Origin: UBA4408 sp002389785
Lineage (GTDB): Bacteria; Bacteroidota; Bacteroidia; UBA4408
Direction: 5' to 3'
Assembly: GCA_035438985.1 (NCBI GenBank)
Contig: DAORJK010000026.1
Span: forward strand, 1 to 31,521
DNA length: 31,521 bases
Positions 24,752 to 31,521 of this stretch are shown here, piece after piece; positions within the stretch are counted from its first letter, which is position 1, and every line of letters begins with the position of its first letter. Made by a program: the position numbers and the translations under genes. Below the pieces are notes generated by a model. It did not search any database. It had not been told where the DNA came from and was given only the letters and a program-made list of their open reading frames with translations.

Positions 24752-24876
24752 TTCAAATTCAAATTATATGACTCAAGGTAGAGTTTTTCATTAAGTGAAT
24801 GCTCGTAAACTTTAAGTTTAACTAAGTTTAGGGTAATGTTGAAACCTCTGGTATAGCACGAAAAATTCCGGGTAGT

Positions 24877-26094
24877 TTATTCAACATAAAGCACCAAACC
24901 CTTTAGATAAGCACCTTCAGGATGAAAAATACTGGGTGCATGATCAGGTGGTTGACTCAAATAATGCAATACGTGTACTTTTCGTTTAGCTATGATTGCA
25001 GCAGCCATAACCGTACTATTAAATAAATTGGTGTCGACCACTTGGGAACAGGAAAAGGTAAATAAGATTCCACCGGCCTTAATTTTTTTAAACGCTTCCG
25101 CATTCAATCGTTTATAACCTTGCACAGCATTGTGTTTCACGTTTTGATGTTTTGCAAAAGCCGGAGGATCTAAAATAATTACATCGTATTTATTGGCAGC
25201 TGTTTCTAAAAAGTCGAAAGTGTCGATAGCAAAAGAGGCATGTTCAGAATGCTTTGAAAAATAACCTCTATTGAGTTCAATATTTTTATCGGTGAGTTCA
25301 ATCGCTTTTTTTGAACTGTCCACACTATGCACTAAAGTAGCACCTGCACGCATGGCAAAAACGGAAAAGCCACCGGAGTAACAAAAAGTATTTGCAACAG
25401 ATTTTCCTTTGCAATAGTGTGCAAGTAAATTTCGGTTTTCACGCTGGTCAATAAAGAAACCGGTTTTTTGCCCGCTTGCCCAATCAATTGCAAATAAATT
25501 TCCGTATTCTTTAACTTCATTCGTTTTTGTCTCTCCCCAAAGTAAACCATTCTCAGCTTTTATAGCCGATTGTTTCGGCATGGTTTCCTCACTCTTATCG
25601 TATATTGCATGCAATGCATCGCCATACACCTTTTGAAGCGATAGGCTAATTTCCTTCTTTATCAGGTGCATGCCAATTGAATGTGTTTGAAGCACAGCAG
25701 TCCCGTTGTAAAAATCGATAATTAATCCGGGCATTCCATCACCCTCTGCATGCAGCAAACGATAAACATTTGTTTCGGCATTGGAAGTTAAATTTAACAC
25801 TTGACGTAGATTGTAAGCTGCTGCTATTTTAGCATCCCAAAATGCTTGATTTATCTCATGTTCTTCAAAAGAAAAAACTCGCACAGCAATGCTCCCCAAC
25901 TGATAATGTCCCACACCTAAAAACTCATCATGATTGCTCACCACAGTTACTATATCACCTTCTGAAGGTTCAATTTCTTTGCCTGCTGAATTTTTTATTT
26001 TCTTAATTGCACCCGAAAACACCCAAGGATGAAACCTTCGAAGAGATTGATCTTTACCGGAACTTAAAATTACTTTTGGATAAGCTTGTTGCAT
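24877..26094 (-). CDS. rlmI: RlmI-type 23S rRNA (cytosine-C5) methyltransferase
   Basis: This 405-residue protein has an N-terminal PUA RNA-binding domain (1-80; LRRFHPWVFSGAI is typical) and a class I SAM-binding methyltransferase domain. The SAM motif is VANTFCYSGGFSVFA (about 234-248), then VDSSKKAIEL, IILDPPAFAK (D309, P310, P311) and FTFSCSQVVD with the catalytic cysteine C349. In E. coli RlmI makes m5C1962 in 23S rRNA. The close relative RlmK/L makes other modifications, so the exact base is inferred from overall layout. A good -7 element lies 18 nt upstream of the start. Confidence 0.88.
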   Translation of the reverse strand: MQQAYPKVILSSGKDQSLRRFHPWVFSGAIKKIKNSAGKEIEPSEGDIVTVVSNHDEFLGVGHYQLGSIAVRVFSFEEHEINQAFWDAKIAAAYNLRQVLNLTSNAETNVYRLLHAEGDGMPGLIIDFYNGTAVLQTHSIGMHLIKKEISLSLQKVYGDALHAIYDKSEETMPKQSAIKAENGLLWGETKTNEVKEYGNLFAIDWASGQKTGFFIDQRENRNLLAHYCKGKSVANTFCYSGGFSVFAMRAGATLVHSVDSSKKAIELTDKNIELNRGYFSKHSEHASFAIDTFDFLETAANKYDVIILDPPAFAKHQNVKHNAVQGYKRLNAEAFKKIKAGGILFTFSCSQVVDTNLFNSTVMAAAIIAKRKVHVLHYLSQPPDHAPSIFHPEGAYLKGLVLYVE

Positions 26095-26112
26095 AACATG
26101 TTAATAAGGGTG

Positions 26113-26120
26113 CAAAGGTA
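26113..26120 (-). promoter_or_regulatory. -7 promoter element (TACCTTTG) of the rlmI-like gene
   Basis: The minus strand reads TACCTTTGC, an exact match to TAnnTTTG(C). It lies 18 nt before the ATG at 26094. A TGTG about 16 nt upstream is a weak -33 candidate. Confidence 0.65.
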
Positions 26121-26249
26121 AAATTATAAGCCTTTGCACAGCTTTTTTTTTGAATAGAAGATTTGTGGACAAACATTTATTTATTTTCGCTTTTACGAAT
26201 CTTTATATAAAACTTACTTCTCAGTTTAAATTAAGCAGATGGAATTAGC

Positions 26250-26257
26250 TAATTTTA
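26250..26257 (+). promoter_or_regulatory. Candidate -7 element (TAATTTTA) of the adenylate cyclase gene
   Basis: TAATTTTA is one base off the TAnnTTTG consensus, about 43 nt before the ATG at 26301. It is divergent from the rlmI promoter in the same intergenic gap. Confidence 0.35.
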
Positions 26258-26300
26258 GAAAAGGTAAATCTTGAACTCAGATGTAAACATAATGTGGTGT

Positions 26301-28370
26301 ATGAAAAGGTTAATTAAATTTCTGTTTTTGCTTTTCTCTACTTCAGTAGCTGCCTCAGAAATTCGAACACTTGATTCCTTGCATGCACTCATAAACAATG
26401 TTGCAATAAACGATACTGTAAAAGTAGAAGCATACATTCACTTAGCAGCACTGAATCTTGATGCATCGCCGGATAAGTCGATGGAAAATTGTAAGCAAGC
26501 TTACTCGATTTCTTCAAAAATAAATTATCAGAGAGGGATCCTCAAGGCTTGTGGATGGATAGCTTATCTCTACGAACAATTTGGAGAGATTGACTCGGCT
26601 ATTTATTACAATCAAAAAGCGCTTGTTTTAGCTAAAACGCTATTAAAGATAAATGATCAGGCTTCGATAATTAATAACTTGGCTGCTATTTATAAAAATC
26701 AAGGGAAAATTGACCAAGCGCTGGCACTTCATCGGCAAGGATTAAAGTTACGCCTTCTCTTAAAAGACAAATCAGGGGTAGCTACTGTTTTCAATAACAT
26801 GGCACTGATTTTCTCAAATCAAGGAAAAATTCCTTTGGCACTTAACGATTTTAGCTTGGCTTTACGATTGTATGAATTACTAAACGATTTAGATGGAGTA
26901 GCTACTGTATTGCAAAATATTGGTGCTGTATACAAAGAACAGAATGACTATGCCAAAGCCCTCGAATATTATAAACGCGCACTTGCAATAAATATACAAT
27001 CAGGCAATAATTATTCTATTGCTTATTCATTTGGTGCAATTGGAAATTTATTTGAAAAGAAATCAGCACTCGATTCTGCTATGTCTTATCATTATAAATC
27101 AATGACAATTCGAAAAATTATCGATGATAAACAAGGACTTTCCTACTCCTTTTTGAATCTTGGAAGGGTTCAAAATTTATTAGGGAATTCCGATTCTGCA
27201 CAACATTATTTTGAACAAAGTTTAAAGGGTTTTGAAAGCCTGGGCGATAAATGGGGCATTGCCTCAGTAACCAATTTATTGGGCGGATTGTATTTAAAAA
27301 TCGGAGCACTAAAACCTGCTGAAAATTATTTACTCCGTTCCATGAAGTTATCACGCGAATTGGGTTATCCAACCGAAATAAGAAATGCAGCCGGAAATTT
27401 GCAATTGTTATACAGGCAACAAAACAACTGGCAAGAAGCGTTGCGTATGAACGATTTATATATTGAAATGCGGGATAGTGTTTTAAACGACAACAACCGT
27501 AAAGCCTATCTCACAAACCAATTTCATTACGAATATAACCTAAAGGAAAATTTGCTTAAATCGCAGCAAGAAAAGAAGGATGCTTTGGGACGTGCTGAAA
27601 TAGCTAAACAAAAGTTAGTACGAAATGGATTCATTGGAGGATTTATAATTGTTTTACTTTTTGCACTCGTGTTTTTTTCACAACGGAATAAAATTAGAGA
27701 CGGAAAAAAGTTAAGCGATGCATTGTTGCTCAATATTTTGCCAGAAGAAATTGCCGAAGAACTTAAAAATAAGGGAACATCTGAAGCCAGGCAAATTGAT
27801 AACGTTACGGTATTATTTGCCGACTTTAAAGGCTTTACTCAATTGTCAGAAAAATTATCGCCAAAGGAGCTCGTTGCCGAGATTGATGCATGCTTCAGAG
27901 AATTTGATAACATTATGAGCAAGCATGGAGTTGAAAAAATTAAAACCATTGGAGATGCTTATATGGCTGCAGGTGGAATTCCTATTCCCAATCATACGCA
28001 TGCCAAAGATGTGGTGTTGGCCGCACTTGAAATACGAGAGTTTATGTTGCTGAGAAAGAAGCAAGTTACTGCAAAGGATACAACGGTAGAAAAGGTGTTG
28101 GAAGTGAGAATTGGGATTCATACCGGCCCTGTTGTTGCAGGCATTGTAGGTAGTAAGAAATATTCGTACGACATTTGGGGCGATACCGTAAATACTGCAT
28201 CCCGAATGGAATCAAGTGGAGAACCGGGGCAAATAAATATAAGTGGCAGTACTTACGAATTAATAAAAGATAATTTTGGTTGCAGTTATAGAGGCAAAAT
28301 ACCTGCAAAAAATAAAGGTGCTATTGATATGTACTTTGTTGAAGGAACCGAATTATCAATGAAATTGTGA
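26301..28370 (+). CDS. TPR-transmembrane class III adenylate cyclase
   Basis: I prefer the ATG at 26301 (689 residues), since MKRLIKFLFLLFSTSVAA then forms a clean signal peptide; TTG at 26271 or ATG at 26292 are alternatives. Exported tetratricopeptide repeats (about 30-400) are followed by a membrane segment (about 444-460) and a cytoplasmic cyclase domain (about 500-680). Metal-binding D508 (LFADFKGFT) and D552 are present. K548 and D624 (YDIWGD) are the residues that select ATP over GTP, and N631 and R635 in VNTASRMES are the transition-state residues. It should therefore make cAMP in response to a periplasmic protein-protein signal sensed by the TPRs. No cAMP receptor is nearby. Confidence 0.92.
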   Translation: MKRLIKFLFLLFSTSVAASEIRTLDSLHALINNVAINDTVKVEAYIHLAALNLDASPDKSMENCKQAYSISSKINYQRGILKACGWIAYLYEQFGEIDSAIYYNQKALVLAKTLLKINDQASIINNLAAIYKNQGKIDQALALHRQGLKLRLLLKDKSGVATVFNNMALIFSNQGKIPLALNDFSLALRLYELLNDLDGVATVLQNIGAVYKEQNDYAKALEYYKRALAINIQSGNNYSIAYSFGAIGNLFEKKSALDSAMSYHYKSMTIRKIIDDKQGLSYSFLNLGRVQNLLGNSDSAQHYFEQSLKGFESLGDKWGIASVTNLLGGLYLKIGALKPAENYLLRSMKLSRELGYPTEIRNAAGNLQLLYRQQNNWQEALRMNDLYIEMRDSVLNDNNRKAYLTNQFHYEYNLKENLLKSQQEKKDALGRAEIAKQKLVRNGFIGGFIIVLLFALVFFSQRNKIRDGKKLSDALLLNILPEEIAEELKNKGTSEARQIDNVTVLFADFKGFTQLSEKLSPKELVAEIDACFREFDNIMSKHGVEKIKTIGDAYMAAGGIPIPNHTHAKDVVLAALEIREFMLLRKKQVTAKDTTVEKVLEVRIGIHTGPVVAGIVGSKKYSYDIWGDTVNTASRMESSGEPGQINISGSTYELIKDNFGCSYRGKIPAKNKGAIDMYFVEGTELSMKL

Positions 28371-28478
28371 GGAAGATTTTTTGGGTTAGAATAGTGGTTT
28401 GTGATAGCAATTGAATACCGGAACAGATGTTTTTAAACTACAATTTTTTTTCGGAAACTTTTTAATACATTAACAAGA

Positions 28479-29339
28479 ATGGCAACATTTTCCGAAGTAG
28501 AGTATTATTTTCATTCACAACTTAGTGAACATTATGATAAAGTGGAAATACAAAATTTTTACTTTTTATCATGCGAACAAGTAGTTGGATTAACACGCAT
28601 GCAGGTACAATTAAGTAAGGAAATTAGTTTGGAAGAAACACAGCTACAAAAAATTTATTCAATCGTTAATCAATTACAGAAACAACAACCGATTCAATAC
28701 ATCCTTGGTGAAACAGAATTTTATGGATTGAGATTTTTGGTAAATGAAAATGTTTTGATTCCAAGACAGGAGACCGAAGAATTAGTTCATTGGATGATAC
28801 AGGATTTTAAAAATAAAACCGATTTACAAATTTTGGATATTGGAACCGGAAGTGGTTGCATTGCAGTTTCCTTAGCAAAGTTTTTGCCTCTTGCAAAGCT
28901 TCATGCCATGGATATTTCCCAGCATGCACTTGAACTTGCTTCTGAAAATGCAAACAGAAATTCTGTATCAGTTTTGTTTTATAAGTATGATATCTTGAAA
29001 AGCAATATTCCTGCATTTGATGAAGCTGTATTGTTTGATTGTATAGTAAGCAATCCTCCCTATATCCGTGCTTCTGAAGCAGAGTTAATGAATCAAAACG
29101 TGTTACATTTTGAACCTCATTTGGCCTTATTTGTAACAGATGAAGCACCTTTACTTTTTTATGAATCGATTGCTAATTTTGCTCAGTTGTATTTGAAAAG
29201 GGATGGAGCAATTTATTTTGAAATTAATGAGGCATTCGGAAAGGAAGTTGTTGCATTACTCGAACGCAAAGCCTTTAAAGAAATTGTGTTAAAAAAAGAT
29301 TTGAATGGTAAGGACAGAATGATAAAGGCTAAAAAGTGA
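28479..29339 (+). CDS. prmC: Peptide chain release factor N5-glutamine methyltransferase
   Basis: PrmC (HemK) methylates the GGQ glutamine of release factors RF1 and RF2. The 286-residue protein has the N-terminal helical domain (1-90) with QPIQYILGETEFYGLRF, the linker VLIPRQETEELV, the SAM-binding motif D120-I-G-T-G-S-G-C and the catalytic N192-P-P-Y195. Length and motifs are complete. It sits between the adenylate cyclase gene and ligA on the same strand, with gaps of about 85-110 bp, so independent or loosely coupled transcription is likely. The target release factor genes are not in this window. Confidence 0.95.
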   Translation: MATFSEVEYYFHSQLSEHYDKVEIQNFYFLSCEQVVGLTRMQVQLSKEISLEETQLQKIYSIVNQLQKQQPIQYILGETEFYGLRFLVNENVLIPRQETEELVHWMIQDFKNKTDLQILDIGTGSGCIAVSLAKFLPLAKLHAMDISQHALELASENANRNSVSVLFYKYDILKSNIPAFDEAVLFDCIVSNPPYIRASEAELMNQNVLHFEPHLALFVTDEAPLLFYESIANFAQLYLKRDGAIYFEINEAFGKEVVALLERKAFKEIVLKKDLNGKDRMIKAKK

Positions 29340-29423
29340 ACTTGTTTTTTATAAGTACATCGAAAACATACTACATTAACCAAAATTTATAAACCACAAT
29401 CGGTTTTTTTTGAATCGAATTAT

Positions 29424-31436
29424 ATGACATCTGAAGAAGCAAAATTAAAAATAGACGATTTATCCGCCACCATTGAAGAACATAATTATAAGTATTACAT
29501 ACTTTCTAGTCCCAGTATTAGTGATTTTGAGTTCGACTCTTTACTAAACGAACTGATTGCGATTGAAAAGCAATTTCCCGAGCACTTGCGACCCAACTCA
29601 CCAACACAACGAGTAGGAGGGGGAATTACCAAAGAGTTTAAAACGGTAGTGCATACCTATCCAATGTTATCTTTGGGAAATACTTACTCGCAAGAAGAAA
29701 TAGCTGATTTTGATAACCGAATTCGAAAGGTGATAACCGATGACTTTGAATATGTTTGTGAGTTAAAATTTGATGGAGTTGCAATTGGATTAACTTATAA
29801 GAATGGCGAATTAAGCAGAGCCGTTACCAGAGGCGATGGAGTTCAAGGCGATGACGTAACCACAAACGTGCGAACCATTAAAACGATTCCTTTAAGATTG
29901 TCGGGGAAGAATTTTCCGGATGAGTTTGAAATTCGAGGAGAAATATTTATGCCGCATGCTTCATTTGAAGCAATAAATAAAGAACGTGAAGAAATAGATG
30001 AAGCGCCATTAGCCAATCCCAGAAATGCAGCTTCCGGAAGCTTAAAAATTCAAGATTCTACGATTGTTGCTAAGCGTAATTTGGATTGTTTTTTATATGC
30101 AATTTATGGCGAAAATCTTCCCTTTTCAACCCATGCCGAAAGTTTGAAGGCCGCCAAGGAATGGGGGTTTAAAACTTCACCACATACACGAGTTTGCAAA
30201 TCTTTAGAAGAAGTAACCCTTTTTATTAATCACTGGAACGAAGAGCGTAATAAACTGGATTTTGACATTGATGGAATTGTATTAAAAGTGAATCACTACA
30301 AGCAACAACAAGTGCTTGGATTCACGAGTAAAACCCCTCGTTGGGCTATATCATTTAAATTTAAAGCAGAGCAAGCAAGCACCCAACTCATCTCGATTGT
30401 TTACCAAGTGGGGCGAACCGGCGCCATTACTCCCGTTGCTAACTTACAACCAGTTTTACTAGCAGGAACTGTAGTTAAACGTGCATCCTTGCACAATGCC
30501 GACATCATTGAAAAATTGGATATACGGGTTGGAGATACCGTTTTTGTGGAAAAAGGCGGTGAAATTATTCCCAAAATTATTGGCGTTGATTTAAGTAAAA
30601 GAAGTACTACAAGTGTTCCTACAAATTATGCTGAACAATGTCCCGAATGTGGAACTCAACTGATAAGAAGAGAAGGTGAAGCAAATCATTACTGTCCGAA
30701 TGAATTAGGATGTGCTCCCCAAATTAAAGGTAAGATTGAACATTTTGTAAGTCGAAAAGCAATGAACATCGATAGTTTGGGAGCCGAAACAATTGAACAA
30801 TTATTTGATGCAATGCTTATTTTTAATTGTGCAGATATTTATGATTTGAAGGAAGCTCAATTGTTACGACTTGAACGAATGGCGCAGAAAAGTGTAAACA
30901 ATTTACTTCAAGGAATTGAATTATCAAAAAAGGTCCCTTTTGAACGCGTGCTTTATGCTTTAGGGATTAGGCATGTTGGTGAAACCGTAGCAAAAAAAAT
31001 TGCTTACAACTTTAAATCAATGGATGGTTTGTTAACGCATTTAGACCAGCTAGAACAGGTGGATGAAATTGGGCCTAGAATTACTCAAAGTATTAAAGAT
31101 TATTTTGCAGACCCTAGAAATCTTGAAATAATCCATCGATTAAAATCACATGGATTGAAGTTTGAACTTACCGAAGAACAAACCCAACATTTTTCAGATA
31201 AACTGAAAGGTCTGTCTTTTGTTGTTTCGGGAGTATTTTCAAAATTTAACCGCGACGATGTAAAGAAACTAATTGAGCAAAACGGTGGTAAAAATGTGGG
31301 TTCCATTTCTGCTAAAACATCCTATGTTTTAGCCGGTGAAAACATGGGTCCGGCAAAATTGGAAAAAGCCGAAAAACTAGGCGTTAAAATAATTAATGAA
31401 GACGATTTTTTAGCCTTGATTCATGACAATCAGTAA
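29424..31436 (+). CDS. ligA: NAD-dependent DNA ligase
   Basis: LigA seals nicks during replication and repair using NAD+. The 670 residues are full length. Domain Ia (YYILSSPSISDFEFD) is followed by the adenylation domain with K115-F-D-G118 as the nucleotidyl acceptor, then RGDGVQGDDVTTNV, the OB-fold, a four-cysteine zinc finger (C406, C409, C424, C430), helix-hairpin-helix motifs (GIRHVGETVAKKIA, VDEIGPRIT) and a C-terminal BRCT domain (about 594-670). All catalytic elements are present. It ends 31 bp before the right terminal inverted repeat, which has not damaged the gene. It is normally a single-copy essential gene. Confidence 0.98.
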   Translation: MTSEEAKLKIDDLSATIEEHNYKYYILSSPSISDFEFDSLLNELIAIEKQFPEHLRPNSPTQRVGGGITKEFKTVVHTYPMLSLGNTYSQEEIADFDNRIRKVITDDFEYVCELKFDGVAIGLTYKNGELSRAVTRGDGVQGDDVTTNVRTIKTIPLRLSGKNFPDEFEIRGEIFMPHASFEAINKEREEIDEAPLANPRNAASGSLKIQDSTIVAKRNLDCFLYAIYGENLPFSTHAESLKAAKEWGFKTSPHTRVCKSLEEVTLFINHWNEERNKLDFDIDGIVLKVNHYKQQQVLGFTSKTPRWAISFKFKAEQASTQLISIVYQVGRTGAITPVANLQPVLLAGTVVKRASLHNADIIEKLDIRVGDTVFVEKGGEIIPKIIGVDLSKRSTTSVPTNYAEQCPECGTQLIRREGEANHYCPNELGCAPQIKGKIEHFVSRKAMNIDSLGAETIEQLFDAMLIFNCADIYDLKEAQLLRLERMAQKSVNNLLQGIELSKKVPFERVLYALGIRHVGETVAKKIAYNFKSMDGLLTHLDQLEQVDEIGPRITQSIKDYFADPRNLEIIHRLKSHGLKFELTEEQTQHFSDKLKGLSFVVSGVFSKFNRDDVKKLIEQNGGKNVGSISAKTSYVLAGENMGPAKLEKAEKLGVKIINEDDFLALIHDNQ

Positions 31437-31467
31437 TGGTGCTTAACCACAAATTTTAGGAAAATGG

Positions 31468-31521
31468 TGTAACGTCCTAGAATAAGTTGACGGATTTTTA
31501 TTTAATCCCGGTTGCCTCAGG
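31468..31521. repeat. Right copy of 54-bp perfect terminal inverted repeat (probable IS end)
   Basis: This is the exact inverted copy of bases 1-54 and starts 31 bp after the ligA stop codon. It reads TGTAACGTCC at its inner edge and holds a TTGAC word that could be part of a -35 box. Because both copies match over all 54 bp, they are more likely the same end of one element present twice in opposite orientation than the two different ends of a single element. Confidence 0.75.

Noticed and set aside
1..31521. Window as a linear plasmid or transposon bounded by terminal inverted repeats
   Set aside because: The content is chromosomal core genes (ligA, purA, prmC, RelA/SpoT) with no transposase or replication gene, so assembly breaks at a repeated element are more likely.

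Overview
The window reads as a chromosomal segment of a low-GC member of the Bacteroidota. The evidence is a type IX secretion (T9SS) C-terminal sorting domain, a HU-CCDC81/SPOR protein, a BatA-type double-membrane-segment protein, weak or absent Shine-Dalgarno sequences, and repeated Bacteroidota-style -7 elements (TAnnTTTG), several placed so close to the start codon that the message would be almost leaderless. No tRNA, rRNA, CRISPR array, phage gene or transposase gene is present. The content is mostly core and envelope genes.

Layout. Bases 1-54 and 31468-31521 are a perfect 54-bp inverted repeat. Its inner boundary is TGTAAC on both sides, so each end probably runs into the same terminus of a dispersed element such as an insertion sequence. 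From 70 to 15567 nearly all genes are on the minus strand: a DUF6580-type membrane protein; a divergent, catalytically dead rhodanese (plus strand); a membrane/envelope operon (BatA-like vWA protein, dihydroorotase-like protein lacking metal ligands, HU-SPOR protein); a T9SS cargo protein; a regulation/purine block (RelA/SpoT, Fur family, STAS, purA) closed by a strong terminator; and a class III aminotransferase plus a methylmalonate-semialdehyde dehydrogenase (mmsA). The last two are separated by a four-helix-bundle (S23/IVS-type) gene lying inside inverted arrays of 15-23 bp low-complexity repeats.

From 15798 to 31436 most genes are on the plus strand: a vWA protein with a MoxR-like AAA+ ATPase, a metallo-beta-lactamase-fold hydrolase, a group of exported proteins (Lys/Ala/Glu-rich coiled coil, RMDN-like TPR protein, M23 peptidase), then on the minus strand a class I isoprenoid-synthase-like protein and an RlmI-type rRNA methyltransferase, then a TPR-transmembrane adenylate cyclase, prmC and ligA.

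How the genes may work together. RelA/SpoT, Fur, STAS and PurA link stringent response, metal/redox sensing and purine supply. The aminotransferase and mmsA look like consecutive steps of beta-amino-acid or pyrimidine catabolism. The vWA/AAA+ pair looks like a two-gene chaperone or metal-insertion machine. The most unusual structure is the repeat-flanked four-helix-bundle gene at about 13.32-14.05 kb, whose RNA could fold into a long stem like the intervening sequences of 23S rRNA. The dihydroorotase-like pseudoenzyme and the orphan isoprenoid-synthase-like protein also deserve attention.
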